A DNA stretch of 64,000 bases from Actinomycetes bacterium (GCA_029782335.1 JAKOVA010000002.1:1-64000); one strand, 5' to 3'. Positions 11,086-19,936 are shown, numbered from the stretch's first letter. Program-made: numbers and translations. Notes: generated from the sequence alone by a model not told the origin.

Positions 11086-11103
11086 CCGCGCCTGGTGGCG
11101 CGG
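11086..11103. terminator. Hairpin between convergent genes
   Basis: CCGCGCC-TGGT-GGCGCGG forms a perfect 7-bp GC stem with a four-base loop exactly in the 24-base gap between the converging gene ends at 11080 and 11105. There is no T-tract, so it would be a GC-rich bidirectional terminator at best. Confidence 0.5.
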
Positions 11104-11104
11104 A

Positions 11105-12256
11105 TCAGTGACGCCAGTCGACGCCCTGGGGAAGGGCGGCGGGATCCCAACCGAGATGTTCGGTCGCCATCGTGAAGGCGTAGCGGTCGGTCATCCCGGC
11201 AACGTAGGTGACGGCGTCGCGGAGCGCTTCGGGGCTCCCGGCGAGGACGCCCGCTGGGGCCGGCGCGACCTCTTCGAAGGGCAGGGTGTTGGGGCGATCC
11301 GCATAGAACTCGACGAGCGCGCGCAGGACGCGGATCACCTGCTCGGACTGCGCGACCGACGCCGGTCGCATGTAGATGTGGTCGTAGTTGAACTGCCGAA
11401 ACGCGGCGAGTGCCTCGGCGAGGGGCTCGGTCATCCCGATGCGGCCGGTCGACGACACCGCCTCGACAACCCCGCCGATGAACGCGCCGAGTTGCCGGCT
11501 GCGGCGATCCCCGCATCGTTCCCGGACGATCTCCGGCAACATCGCTGGGGTGACGATTCCGGCACGGACCGCGTCTTCGAAATCGTGGCACACGTAGGCG
11601 ATGCGATCCGCCCACGAGACGACCTCGCCCTCGGGGGTTTGGGGAGCGGGTCGTGACCAACTGTGATTGCGGATGCCGTCGAGCGTTTCGACACAGAGGT
11701 TGAGCGGGGCGAGCACGACATCGGCACCCCAGACGGCGTGGTCGTAGCCCTCGTCGAGAAACGGCGAGAAGGCGTCCTCGGAGGCATGACCGCCCGGGCC
11801 GTGCCCACAATCGTGGCCGAGGGCGATCGCGTCGGTGAGGGCCACGTTGAGGCGACACGCTCGGGCGATCGACGTCGCGACCTGGGCGACCTCGAGCGCG
11901 TGGGTGAGGCGGGTGCGCTGGTGGTCGTCGGGAAAGATGAAGACCTGCGTCTTCCCCGCGAGCCGGCGGAAGGCCGTGGTGCCGTGCAGGATGCGGTCGC
12001 GGTCGCGTTCGAAACACGTGCGCACCGGATCGGGTTCCTCCTGACGGGCGCGCGTGCCGCTCCCGACGGCCAAGGTCGCGCCCTGCGATGAGTTGACGGC
12101 TTCCATCTCCTCGCGGGCGACTCGATCGAGGACCTCGACCCCCGAGAGAGCGACCGTGGACTCGGCGTGAGCCAACCGCAACGGTGCGCCGGTGGCGACG
12201 CCGGCCATCGTGGAGGCCCATGCCTGGGCCCTGCGGTGGTGGGGGGAACTCTGCAC
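11105..12256 (-). CDS. dgt: dGTPase-like HD-domain triphosphohydrolase
   Basis: Hydrolyses dNTPs to nucleosides and triphosphate; the substrate in this clade is uncertain. The 383 residues carry the HD signature: H in RTRLTHALEV, HD in GHDCGHGPGGH and a downstream D in VSWADRIAYVCHDFED. The sequence RDRILHGTTAFRRLAGKTQVF before the HD motifs is typical of the dGTPase-like subfamily. The GTG start is set by a TAGGAT hexamer exactly six bases upstream. It is a single gene, convergent with rplU-rpmA and divergent from the tad genes. Confidence 0.92.
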   Translation of the reverse strand: MQSSPHHRRAQAWASTMAGVATGAPLRLAHAESTVALSGVEVLDRVAREEMEAVNSSQGATLAVGSGTRARQEEPDPVRTCFERDRDRILHGTTAFRRLAGKTQVFIFPDDHQRTRLTHALEVAQVATSIARACRLNVALTDAIALGHDCGHGPGGHASEDAFSPFLDEGYDHAVWGADVVLAPLNLCVETLDGIRNHSWSRPAPQTPEGEVVSWADRIAYVCHDFEDAVRAGIVTPAMLPEIVRERCGDRRSRQLGAFIGGVVEAVSSTGRIGMTEPLAEALAAFRQFNYDHIYMRPASVAQSEQVIRVLRALVEFYADRPNTLPFEEVAPAPAGVLAGSPEALRDAVTYVAGMTDRYAFTMATEHLGWDPAALPQGVDWRH

Positions 12257-12262
12257 GGAGTG

Positions 12263-12268
12263 ATCCTA
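12263..12268 (-). promoter_or_regulatory. Putative -10 (TAGGAT) of dgt
   Basis: On the minus strand TAGGAT is followed by six bases and then the dgt GTG, with no Shine-Dalgarno. This fits a leaderless mRNA and fixes the start codon. Confidence 0.55.
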
Positions 12269-12343
12269 CGGAGCAGGACTGACAGCCACGCGAAACGCAG
12301 CGTTGGGCCCGCCCCGAACCCGAAGCTCAACTTTCCCGCTGAA

Positions 12344-12370
12344 ATGCCGATGAAAAGGGGCTCACGGCAT
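12344..12370 (+). other. Structured leader hairpin before tad genes
   Basis: ATGCCGATGA and TCACGGCAT pair as a nine-base stem with one bulged A around an AAAGGGGC loop, 55 bases before the first tadE ATG. A second imperfect stem (GGCGT/ACGCC) follows near 12393-12415. The purine-rich loop could mask or act as an accessory ribosome site. No known riboswitch consensus was matched. Confidence 0.3.
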
Positions 12371-12425
12371 CACCACGATCACCGGTCGGCGTCGCCCCTG
12401 GGCAACGCCGGGCGTCGGAGTTCCC

Positions 12426-13004
12426 ATGCGTATCCGCAAACGGCGTAGCGAACGAGGCGTGGCCCTCATCGAGGCTGCGATCGCAACACCGGTCGTTGTG
12501 CTGCTCATCTTCGGGATCATCGAGTTCGGCCTCGCCTTCAAGGACTACCTCTCGATGTCGGCTGCGGTCAGGGACGGCGCTCGGGTTGCCTCGACCCTGG
12601 GGCGCACCACCAACACTGACTACGCGATCCTTCAGCAGGTCAAGCGGCGGATGCTCGCCGTGGACGCGAGCCAGATCGAACGGATCGTGGTGTTCAAGGC
12701 CGTGAACCCGTCCTCCACGATCGACTCGGTCAACCCCAGTTGCAAGACGACCTCGATCATGAACGTCTGCAACAGCTACTCGAACGCGGATCTGAGTCGT
12801 CCTGAAACGGACTTCACCGGTGGGGGAGGGGCGCCGGATCAGGCGTGGCCGCCGGCCGTACGCAAAGACGCCCTGTCGGCGCCACCGGACTACGTCGGGG
12901 TCTGGGTGCAGGTCAAGCACCAGCAGATCACCGGTCTGTTCACGATGAAGAGCACCTACACCGACGAGGTGATCATGCGGATCGAACCGGCGACGATCTC
13001 ATGA
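12426..13004 (+). CDS. TadE-family pseudopilin
   Basis: Minor pseudopilin-like protein of the Tad/Flp pilus pathway. The 192 residues start with a basic tail, then RGVALIEAAIATP, where the G-V-A-L-I-E step matches the prepilin-peptidase cleavage site with the conserved Glu at +5, followed by one membrane helix (about 14-38) and an extracellular domain with one Cys pair (CKTTSIMNVC). It overlaps the next gene by ATGA. No Tad ATPase, secretin or peptidase gene is in the window, so the machinery must be encoded elsewhere. Confidence 0.85.
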   Translation: MRIRKRRSERGVALIEAAIATPVVVLLIFGIIEFGLAFKDYLSMSAAVRDGARVASTLGRTTNTDYAILQQVKRRMLAVDASQIERIVVFKAVNPSSTIDSVNPSCKTTSIMNVCNSYSNADLSRPETDFTGGGGAPDQAWPPAVRKDALSAPPDYVGVWVQVKHQQITGLFTMKSTYTDEVIMRIEPATIS

Positions 13005-13693
13005 GGCGGGCCGTTGATCTCGTGGCGCTCCGCCGTGATCTGGCAGCGCGACGCCAGCGCGGTGAACGGGGCGTGGCGCTGCTCGAGACGGCGATCGTCG
13101 CCCTCATGTTGATGAGCCTGCTGATCGCGACCTTCGAGCTCGGGATGGGCTGGCGGTCCTCGATCACCAATTCCAACGCGGCGCGAGCCGGCGCACGCGT
13201 CGCATCGTTTCAGGGCACCGGGTACCAGGCGGACTATGCCGCCCTGCTCGCCGTCGGTTCGGGTCTCAAGTCCGTCGGGCAGGCATCCATCAAGCGGGTG
13301 ATCATCTTCGACGCGACGTCGGGGAGCCCGACGGTCCCGGCGGCATGCCTTGCGGTGACACCCTCGGCGGTGCTCACCACTCCGGCGGGCGTCAACACCG
13401 CGTCGGCCAAGTGCAACGTGTACTCCGGCGCACAGGTCAGCGGGATCCTGAACGGGTCGCTCAGCACGTCGAACTTCGGAACCGGCACCAACGTCTCCGG
13501 CGCCTGCCAATACTCCAAGCTCGACCGCTACTGGTGCCCCTTCACGCGTCGCAACAGCCAGGCGACCGGCCTCGACGACGTGGGTGTGTACGTGGAGGTG
13601 TCGCACGCGACCTTCACCGGGCTCTTCGGATCGTCCTTCACGATCCGTGACTCCGAAGTCATGCAGATCGAACCGAGCGCAACAGGAGCGTGA
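13001..13693 (+). CDS. Second TadE-family pseudopilin
   Basis: Paralogue of the preceding gene. The 230 residues have a longer basic N-terminus, then RGVALLETAIVALML with the prepilin-type G-V-A-L-L-E step, one helix and an extracellular domain containing several cysteines. Both proteins end in a similar segment, T-G-L-F followed by V-I/V-M-x-I-E-P, which points to duplication. ATG 13001 lies in an ATGA overlap with the first tadE; longer upstream translation is shadow. The stop overlaps the next gene (GTGA). Confidence 0.83.
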   Translation: MRRAVDLVALRRDLAARRQRGERGVALLETAIVALMLMSLLIATFELGMGWRSSITNSNAARAGARVASFQGTGYQADYAALLAVGSGLKSVGQASIKRVIIFDATSGSPTVPAACLAVTPSAVLTTPAGVNTASAKCNVYSGAQVSGILNGSLSTSNFGTGTNVSGACQYSKLDRYWCPFTRRNSQATGLDDVGVYVEVSHATFTGLFGSSFTIRDSEVMQIEPSATGA

Positions 13694-15660
13694 GCGTGAA
13701 CCCCCAAGCACGACGAGGTTCCATCCTTCGCCGCAGGTGGACGCAACGGAACGAAGGCGGTTACGTGCTGGCGCTCACCGCGATGGTGATCGTGCCCCTC
13801 CTCGTGATCTCGGCGATGGCGGTCGACTTCGGCGGCTGGTTCGCGCAGGGAACCCGCATGCAGCGAGCTGCCGACGCCGCAGCGCTCGCAGGCGTGGTGT
13901 GGCTTCCCGACATGGCTGAAGCGACGAGCGTCGCCAAGAAGACCGCGAAGGCGAACGGCTACGACGACGCGCTGAGCAACATCACCGTCACCGTCTCGAG
14001 GGTCAACGAGTACGAACTGAAGGTGGACATCAACGACTCCGAGGGTCGGGTCTATCTCGCGTCGTGGATCCGGAACAACGTGTCGATCACCCGGAGCGCG
14101 ACCGCCAAGTACGTGCTGCCCGTTCCGCTCGGGAGCCCGAGGAACTTTTTCGGCACCGGGAACATGTACGCGGCGAACCCGGAGAACTTCTTCGCAGCGA
14201 TCAACGGCACGTGTCAGTCGAAGTACCAGGGTGACCCATTCGCCGTGCCGAGGATCTCGAGCAACAACAACGCATGTGCGAACAACGCGACCTACACGGC
14301 CAACGGCGACTACAAGGACCCGGCCACGACCGATCAGTACGAGTACTACATCACGGTGCCGGAGGGGCGTACCCAACCGATCCTGGTCAGCTTGTGGAAC
14401 CCGGGCGGTAACGAGACCTACACCGTGACGGGCACGCCTTCCTCGTCCACCAAGACGATCACCGTGAACAACGTGAGCAAGGGTGTGCAGGCGCAGCCGG
14501 CCACGTCGTGTTCCGGCGGCCCGAACTACTCGTGTACGACCTCGTTCAGCGTTCGCGCCAAGGCGACGAGCACACCGTCGCTTAGCTGCATGGGGTCGGG
14601 GCCCTACACCTGCACCCTCAGCTTCAACGGGAGTCCCTCGTCAAGCTTCTCGATCACGAGCAACTCCGGAAGGCCCACGCGTGGGGGCTGTTCGTACACG
14701 GGGAACGGATCGAACCGCTACTACACGTGCCCGATCTCGGTGCCCACCAGCGTGACCGCGGACGCGACGCCGGCGTGGGCCTGCACGTTGGCTGCGGACA
14801 AGTACACGTGCACGTTGAGCTCGACCTACACGCCGACCAGTACCTACACCGTGAACGACCCGGCGGGTGGATCCGGGGTCCCGGCGACCACCTTCTCCCT
14901 CTACGCGGCGGACGCCACACCCCTCGACGACGCGGACAACACGCTGCTCAACGTCAGTGGGAGTTGCGCGCCGGGCGACGCGACGTACCCGAACCCGCGG
15001 ACATTTACGAACGCCACGACGGGAACGCGAACGATCCTCGGCCAAGCGGGCTGGACCGACCTCTGCGTCATTCCGACCGGCACCCCTGCCGGCAAGTACC
15101 GATTGACGTTGCGCAACTCCGCTGTAGACGGTGCGACCGGTCTGAACGGATACGGGGTCATGGCGTCGTACCTGAACAACGTCGGGGCGGCCTGCGACAG
15201 CCGAACCGACGCAATGTGTCCCAAGGTCGCCGGGAAGAACTGGATCTCGATCTACGCGAACTATGCAGGTAGCGTCGGCTCCTTCTTCCTCGCGGAGATC
15301 GACCGTGCCTACGCCGGCAAGACCGTGGTCATCACGCTCTTCGATCCGGGTGAGGGTGGTAACTACATCGAGATCCTCGACCCGAATGGAAACCCGGTCT
15401 CCTTCGTTGCGCGGGACATGGGCATCGACGGCGTGACGCCGTCGTCGCCGTTGCCGGCGAACACCAGACTCGACGTGACCCAAGCGAGATACAACGGCCA
15501 CTACGTCCAGTTGGAGATCGATCTTCCAGGGTCCTACGGCACCAGCCTCACCCAGTACTGGTGGAAGATCCGCTACACCTTCCTCTCCAACACGTCGGTG
15601 ACGGACCGAACGACATGGGGTGTCCGGGTGCTCGGCAACCCGGTTCACCTCACGAGCTGA
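13690..15660 (+). CDS. TadG-like surface protein with cysteine-pair repeats
   Basis: Large Tad-associated exported protein. The 656 residues open with a basic tail and the helix VLALTAMVIVPLLVISAMAVDFGGW, then RAADAAALAG, the signature of the Tad-like N-terminal (TadG) domain. Residues about 265-395 are Thr/Ser-rich and contain four short repeats each holding a cysteine pair (such as CSGGPNYSC, CMGSGPYTC and CTLAADKYTC), which look like small disulfide-closed beta units. The C-terminal part is another beta-rich domain of unknown function. GTG 13690 overlaps the upstream stop. It probably sits on the cell surface as a pilus tip or adhesin component (inference). Confidence 0.8.
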   Translation: MSVNPQARRGSILRRRWTQRNEGGYVLALTAMVIVPLLVISAMAVDFGGWFAQGTRMQRAADAAALAGVVWLPDMAEATSVAKKTAKANGYDDALSNITVTVSRVNEYELKVDINDSEGRVYLASWIRNNVSITRSATAKYVLPVPLGSPRNFFGTGNMYAANPENFFAAINGTCQSKYQGDPFAVPRISSNNNACANNATYTANGDYKDPATTDQYEYYITVPEGRTQPILVSLWNPGGNETYTVTGTPSSSTKTITVNNVSKGVQAQPATSCSGGPNYSCTTSFSVRAKATSTPSLSCMGSGPYTCTLSFNGSPSSSFSITSNSGRPTRGGCSYTGNGSNRYYTCPISVPTSVTADATPAWACTLAADKYTCTLSSTYTPTSTYTVNDPAGGSGVPATTFSLYAADATPLDDADNTLLNVSGSCAPGDATYPNPRTFTNATTGTRTILGQAGWTDLCVIPTGTPAGKYRLTLRNSAVDGATGLNGYGVMASYLNNVGAACDSRTDAMCPKVAGKNWISIYANYAGSVGSFFLAEIDRAYAGKTVVITLFDPGEGGNYIEILDPNGNPVSFVARDMGIDGVTPSSPLPANTRLDVTQARYNGHYVQLEIDLPGSYGTSLTQYWWKIRYTFLSNTSVTDRTTWGVRVLGNPVHLTS

Positions 15661-15683
15661 GCGGCGAGGGAGCGAAGCACGTC

Positions 15684-16337
15684 ATGACCCGAACCTCCAC
15701 CCGTCGCGTTGCGTTGTTGATGAGCGTCCTCGCGGTCGGGCTGGTCGCTCCAGCGTGCCAGGACGACGACGGCGCTGCGGTCGGATCGACGACGACCACG
15801 ACGATCGCAGGTGGTGCCGGCTCCGCGGTTCACGCCGATGCGGGCGCTGCGTCCACGACCTCGATGCCCGACGATGCCGCTGATGTCGTGACGACTCCCG
15901 TTTCCGGCGCCGCGGACATGACGACGACCACCGCCGGAGCGCCGAGCCGCCTCGAGGGATCCTGGCGGGCGAGCATCACCGAGTTGCTTGGCGCCGGGGG
16001 TGCCGGGGAGGGGGGACTGAACTGTTCGGGTTCGGTCACCTACAGCTTCCACGCCGGCGTCACGACCACGACTGGCGGTGGGTCCTGCGCGATGGGGCCG
16101 ATGAACGGAACGGTCACCTACGACGCCCGTGCGGACTACCGGGTCGAAGGTGACCGTCTCATCATCACCAACACCTCCGACGGGTCCCGCTTGATGCTCG
16201 GCGGCGCCGCGGTCCCCGGTGTCGGTTCGATCTTCGGCAATGGGACGCTCCTGTTTTCGATCAACGGCGACGAACTGACGATCAGCCGAACCGACCCCGA
16301 CCTCGGAACGCTCGCTCAGACGCTCCACCGCGTGTAA
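15684..16337 (+). CDS. Secreted lipoprotein, unknown
   Basis: The 217 residues start with a signal peptide whose lipobox is LVAPAC (Cys about 24), followed by a long Thr/Ala/Gly linker and a C-terminal domain of about 120 residues that starts with LEGSWRASITELLG. That domain has a beta-rich pattern (CSGSVTYSF, GTVTYDARADYRVEGDRLIITN) resembling lipocalin-like META/DUF families, but none was firmly recognised. ATG 15684 is preceded by GAGGGAG. It follows the TadG-like gene by 23 bases and is probably in the same transcript, so it may be an anchor or assembly factor for that system. Confidence 0.7.
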   Translation: MTRTSTRRVALLMSVLAVGLVAPACQDDDGAAVGSTTTTTIAGGAGSAVHADAGAASTTSMPDDAADVVTTPVSGAADMTTTTAGAPSRLEGSWRASITELLGAGGAGEGGLNCSGSVTYSFHAGVTTTTGGGSCAMGPMNGTVTYDARADYRVEGDRLIITNTSDGSRLMLGGAAVPGVGSIFGNGTLLFSINGDELTISRTDPDLGTLAQTLHRV

Positions 16338-16535
16338 CCGGTCGTCTCGAACTAGACGCCGCCGGCGTGGGTGCGCTCCGTCCGTCGAAAACGCGTCCCG
16401 CGAGGTTGGGATCCCGTGAGACGCTCCTTAGCGTTGTGGGGCATGCGCAGAGGAGGAGCCCGGTCGCCGCGGCACCCGAGGGGATCGTCGTACCCGACGT
16501 CACCCGCCCAGGACGGCGTCCCCGCTCATCGCACC

Positions 16536-16541
16536 TAGTCT
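16536..16541 (+). promoter_or_regulatory. Putative -10 (TAGTCT) of obgE
   Basis: TAGTCT is followed by six bases and then the GTG of obgE, with no Shine-Dalgarno. The 200-base gap upstream holds no convincing gene; only short imperfect hairpins are visible in it. Confidence 0.55.
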
Positions 16542-16547
16542 TGACGG

Positions 16548-17858
16548 GTGTCCGAGTTCGTCGATGAGGCCGCGCTCTGCGCGCGTGGGGGTGACGGCGG
16601 CGCCGGGTGCGTGTCGTTTCGTCGCGAGGCCCACGTGCCCCTCGGTGGCCCCGACGGCGGAGACGGCGGGAAGGGTGGTGACGTGTGGCTCGTCGCCGAC
16701 CGCAACGTGGCATCGCTCCTGGCGTTCCGCGATCACCCGCACCGCAGCGCGGCGAGTGGTACCCACGGCCAAGGCAAACGTCGCCACGGCTCACGTGGCG
16801 ACGATCTGATCGTGAAGGTGCCCGAAGGCACGGTCGTCAAAGACCGTGACGGGGTCGTGCTCGCAGACCTCGTCACCGCCGGTGACCGGTGGCTCGCCGC
16901 GGCGGGGGGCCACGGCGGCAAGGGCAACGCCCGCTTTCTCTCCAACCGGCGACGAGCGCCTGCGTTCGCCGAGCAGGGCGAGGAGGGGGTCGAGCGGTGG
17001 GTCTGGATGGAGCTGAAGCTGATGGCCGACGTGGCGCTCGTCGGTCTGCCCAACGTCGGCAAGTCGACCCTCATCTCGAGGATCTCCGCGGCCCGGCCGA
17101 AGATCGCCGACTATCCGTTCACCACGCTGGTGCCCAACCTCGGGGTGGTGCGCGTCGCCGATGACGAGGATTTCGTCGTCGCCGACATTCCCGGCCTCAT
17201 CGAGGGCGCCGCACAAGGCCGTGGGCTCGGGCACCGCTTTCTGCGTCACATCGAGCGGGCCAGGGTCCTCGTGTTGCTCCTCGACTTGTCTCCGCTCGCG
17301 GAGCTGTCGCCCGCGGATCAGGAGCGGGTGTTGCTCGGTGAGCTTGCCGACTATCGCCCCGAGCTCCTCGAGCGACCGATGGTGCGGGTGGGTGCCCGTG
17401 TCGATCTCGCCGAATCGGGGGGTGACGCGAAGCCCGGTGGCGAGCCTGGCGGCGACGACCTGCTCCGGATCTCGGCGGTGACGGGGCAGGGCATCAGCAG
17501 CCTCGTGGGTCGCCTCGCCACGATGGTCGCGCAGACCCGCGCCGAGGAGCCGGAACCCGACTCGTATGTCGTCCACCGCCCGGTCGCGGAGGGCTTCCGG
17601 GTGATTCGTGGCGATGACGGTGCATCCTTCGAAGTGGTCGGTCGCGAGGCCATCCGAGCGGTCGCGCTGTCGGACCTCACCCAGCCTGCTGCCCTTGATG
17701 TCGCCCAGGAGCGGCTGCGTCGCCTTGGAGTCGATCGGGCCCTCGCCCGTGCGGGAGCGCGCGACGGTGACGTGGTCCGTATCGGCCGCCTCGAGTTCTC
17801 CTACGAGGGCGAGGATCAGTTCCGGGTCGACGACGAGGCGACGGGACGGTCGAGGTGA
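16548..17858 (+). CDS. obgE: GTPase Obg (ribosome maturation and stress)
   Basis: Essential GTPase that binds 50S precursors and (p)ppGpp. The 436 residues hold the glycine-rich Obg domain (1-158, ARGGDGGAGCVSF, GGPDGGDGGKGG), the G domain with P-loop GLPNVGKST at 166-174 and DIPGLIEGA for G3, and a C-terminal OCT domain (about 350-425). In the G4 region the usual N-K-x-D is not evident: the sequence runs VRVGARVDLAES, so G4 looks degenerate (V-G-A-R-V-D), which is worth checking. It is followed by proB after seven bases. Confidence 0.95.
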   Translation: MSEFVDEAALCARGGDGGAGCVSFRREAHVPLGGPDGGDGGKGGDVWLVADRNVASLLAFRDHPHRSAASGTHGQGKRRHGSRGDDLIVKVPEGTVVKDRDGVVLADLVTAGDRWLAAAGGHGGKGNARFLSNRRRAPAFAEQGEEGVERWVWMELKLMADVALVGLPNVGKSTLISRISAARPKIADYPFTTLVPNLGVVRVADDEDFVVADIPGLIEGAAQGRGLGHRFLRHIERARVLVLLLDLSPLAELSPADQERVLLGELADYRPELLERPMVRVGARVDLAESGGDAKPGGEPGGDDLLRISAVTGQGISSLVGRLATMVAQTRAEEPEPDSYVVHRPVAEGFRVIRGDDGASFEVVGREAIRAVALSDLTQPAALDVAQERLRRLGVDRALARAGARDGDVVRIGRLEFSYEGEDQFRVDDEATGRSR

Positions 17859-17865
17859 ACCGCCG

Positions 17866-18948
17866 ATGAGGATCGTCGTCAAAGTCGGGACGTCGTCGAT
17901 CACCGACGACGACGGGCGACTCGACGTCACCGCGATGGCGAAGGTGTGCGCGGAGATCGCCGAGGCTCGCGCGGGAGGCCACGAGGTGGTCCTGGTCTCG
18001 TCCGCCGCGATCGCGGCGGGTCTTCCCGCCCTGGGGCTGACCGCACGTCAACGGCCTCGAGACGCCCGTACCCTCCAGGCGGTCTCCGCAGTGGGCCAAG
18101 CCCGCCTCATGCAGCGCTACAACGAGATCTTCGCCGACCTCGATGTCGTGGCCGGACAGGTGCTGTTGGCACCACGCGACTTCATGCTCCGCCACCAGTA
18201 CCTCCACGCCCGCTCCACCCTCGACCGGCTGCTCGAGTTGGGTGTCGTTCCGATCGTCAACGAGAACGACGCCGTCGCCGACGAGGAGATCCGCTATGGC
18301 GACAACGACCGGATCGCCGCCCTCGTCGCGCAACTCCTCGACGCGAGGCTGCTCGTCCTGCTCACTGATGCCGCCGGGCTCTTCACTGCCGATCCGCGCG
18401 TTGACGCCGACGCCTCGCTCATCGAGGAGATCGCCCGGATCGACCATGAGCTCGAGTCGCTCGCCGGCGGGTCGGGTTCCAACCGTGGGAGCGGCGGGAT
18501 GTCGACGAAGATCGCGGCGGCGAAGATCGCGGCATGGTGTGGTGTCCGAACCGTGATCGCTGCCGCGGACCGCCCCGGCGTGGTCGGCGACGCGATCCGC
18601 GGCACCGCAGGGGTCGGCACGGTGGTCCAACCGCGCTCGGAACGGCTCAGCGCGAGAAAGGTCTGGATCGCGTTCGCGGTCGGAAGCTCGGGTCGGCTTC
18701 ACGTCGACGCCGGCGCAGTCCGAGCGTTGCTCGAACGCAACTCGTCGCTGCTCGCCGCGGGCATTCGTCACGTCGAAGGTGACTTCGATGTGCGCGACGC
18801 GGTCGAGGTCGTCGATCCGACCGGTGCGCCGATCGCGAAGGGGCTCGTTCGGGTCGACGCAGAGACGCTACGAAACGCCGGTTCGGAGGTTCCGAGCCTC
18901 GTCATTCACCGTGACGACCTCGTGGCGCTGCCGTCGTCGGTTCGCTGA
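17866..18948 (+). CDS. proB: Glutamate 5-kinase
   Basis: First step of proline synthesis, ATP-dependent phosphorylation of glutamate. The 360 residues comprise the amino-acid-kinase domain (1-250; VKVGTSSI, SSAAIAAG, NENDAVADEEIRYGDND, GGMSTKIAAAKIA) and a C-terminal PUA domain (about 275-355). ATG 17866 follows GAGGTG and gives the standard N-terminus. The pathway partner proA lies 8.4 kb downstream in the same orientation, separated by the minus-strand stress-type operon. obgE-proB adjacency is common in Actinobacteria. Confidence 0.96.
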   Translation: MRIVVKVGTSSITDDDGRLDVTAMAKVCAEIAEARAGGHEVVLVSSAAIAAGLPALGLTARQRPRDARTLQAVSAVGQARLMQRYNEIFADLDVVAGQVLLAPRDFMLRHQYLHARSTLDRLLELGVVPIVNENDAVADEEIRYGDNDRIAALVAQLLDARLLVLLTDAAGLFTADPRVDADASLIEEIARIDHELESLAGGSGSNRGSGGMSTKIAAAKIAAWCGVRTVIAAADRPGVVGDAIRGTAGVGTVVQPRSERLSARKVWIAFAVGSSGRLHVDAGAVRALLERNSSLLAAGIRHVEGDFDVRDAVEVVDPTGAPIAKGLVRVDAETLRNAGSEVPSLVIHRDDLVALPSSVR

Positions 18949-18988
18949 ACCCGGCGATCACCGCAGCGACCGACGCGGCGAGGTCCGC

Positions 18989-19828
18989 TCAGCTGGCAGC
19001 GGGTGCCTCGGGCCCACTTGACGGCTCGGCCGAGGGCGCCGGTTCTGCTGCGGCTGCTGCTGCCGAGGTGTCGGTTGCCGTTGCAGCGGTGGCCGGCGCC
19101 GTGGTGCCGGCGATCCCGAGCTCGCTGCGGATCTGCTCGAGCCGGGCCTGCGCCTCGGTGTTCATCGCCGCGTGTTCGACTTCGAGCATCTTGGCCTCGA
19201 CACTCGAGCCGCTGAGCTCCGCCGCTGCGGTCGCCTTCGCGTACCGCTGCTCGATCTTCTGGCGGACCTCGTCCATGGACGGGACGTCTTCGCCCACCGT
19301 CTGGGAGAGGCTCGTCATCGTCGCATTGAGCGACTCCTGCATCTTCGCCTGGTCGAGCTGGGAGACGAGCCGCTGCTTCTCGGAGAGCTTCTTCTGCAAC
19401 GCGGTGCTGTTCTGGGAGACGGCCGCCTTCGCCTGATCCGAGGCCTGAGCGGCCTGGAGCGCCATCTGCTTGAGGCTCTCGACCTCGGCCTCGAGCGCGA
19501 TGAGACGGTTCGCGAACGACTCGGCCGCGGACGCGAACTCGGCCGACTTCGTCGCGTCTCCCTTCTTCGCCGCCTCGTCGGCCATGAGGACCGCCTGACG
19601 TGCGTTCGCGTTGACCTTGGCGAGCTCATCGAGCTTCGCGTCGAGTTGCATCTCGGTGGTCTTCTGGTTCGCGATCACCGTGGCGGCCTGTTCGGTCAGA
19701 CGGCGGTGCTGTTCACGGGCTTCGGTGATCGCCTGTTCGAGCTGCACCCGCGGATCGGCCTGTTCATCGAAAGCCATGCCGAGCTTGGTTCCGAGGTATT
19801 TCCACCAACGACGGAGGGTCTTGAGCAT
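18989..19828 (-). CDS. pspA: PspA/IM30-family membrane stress protein
   Basis: ESCRT-III-like coiled-coil protein that protects or reshapes the inner membrane. The 279 residues are almost entirely helical, with the N-terminal amphipathic helix LKTLRRWWKYLGTKLG, then DPRVQLEQAITEA and long coiled coils to about 220. The C-terminal 50 residues are Ala/Pro/Ser-rich and disordered. A TAACAT hexamer seven bases before ATG 19828 favours that start over the ATG three codons upstream (19837). It follows murJ by 108 bases on the same strand, behind an operon of envelope proteins, which supports an envelope-stress role. Confidence 0.88.
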   Translation of the reverse strand: MLKTLRRWWKYLGTKLGMAFDEQADPRVQLEQAITEAREQHRRLTEQAATVIANQKTTEMQLDAKLDELAKVNANARQAVLMADEAAKKGDATKSAEFASAAESFANRLIALEAEVESLKQMALQAAQASDQAKAAVSQNSTALQKKLSEKQRLVSQLDQAKMQESLNATMTSLSQTVGEDVPSMDEVRQKIEQRYAKATAAAELSGSSVEAKMLEVEHAAMNTEAQARLEQIRSELGIAGTTAPATAATATDTSAAAAAAEPAPSAEPSSGPEAPAAS

Positions 19829-19835
19829 GGGCTGC

Positions 19836-19841
19836 ATGTTA
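19836..19841 (-). promoter_or_regulatory. Putative -10 (TAACAT) of pspA
   Basis: On the minus strand TAACAT is followed by seven bases and ATG 19828. No Shine-Dalgarno separates them. It suggests pspA can be expressed on its own in addition to read-through from murJ. Confidence 0.45.
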
Positions 19842-19936
19842 CGGAGTCGACGCAGCGCGATCGCGTCGGTATGACCTCGCGGCGATTGGGGAACCGGCGG
19901 AATGGACCAGTCCCCGAGACGTTCGCGTGAAGGCGC

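Noticed and set aside
12344-12425. c-di-GMP (GEMM) riboswitch before tad genes
   Set aside because: Hairpins are present but the conserved GEMM core sequences and tetraloop could not be found.
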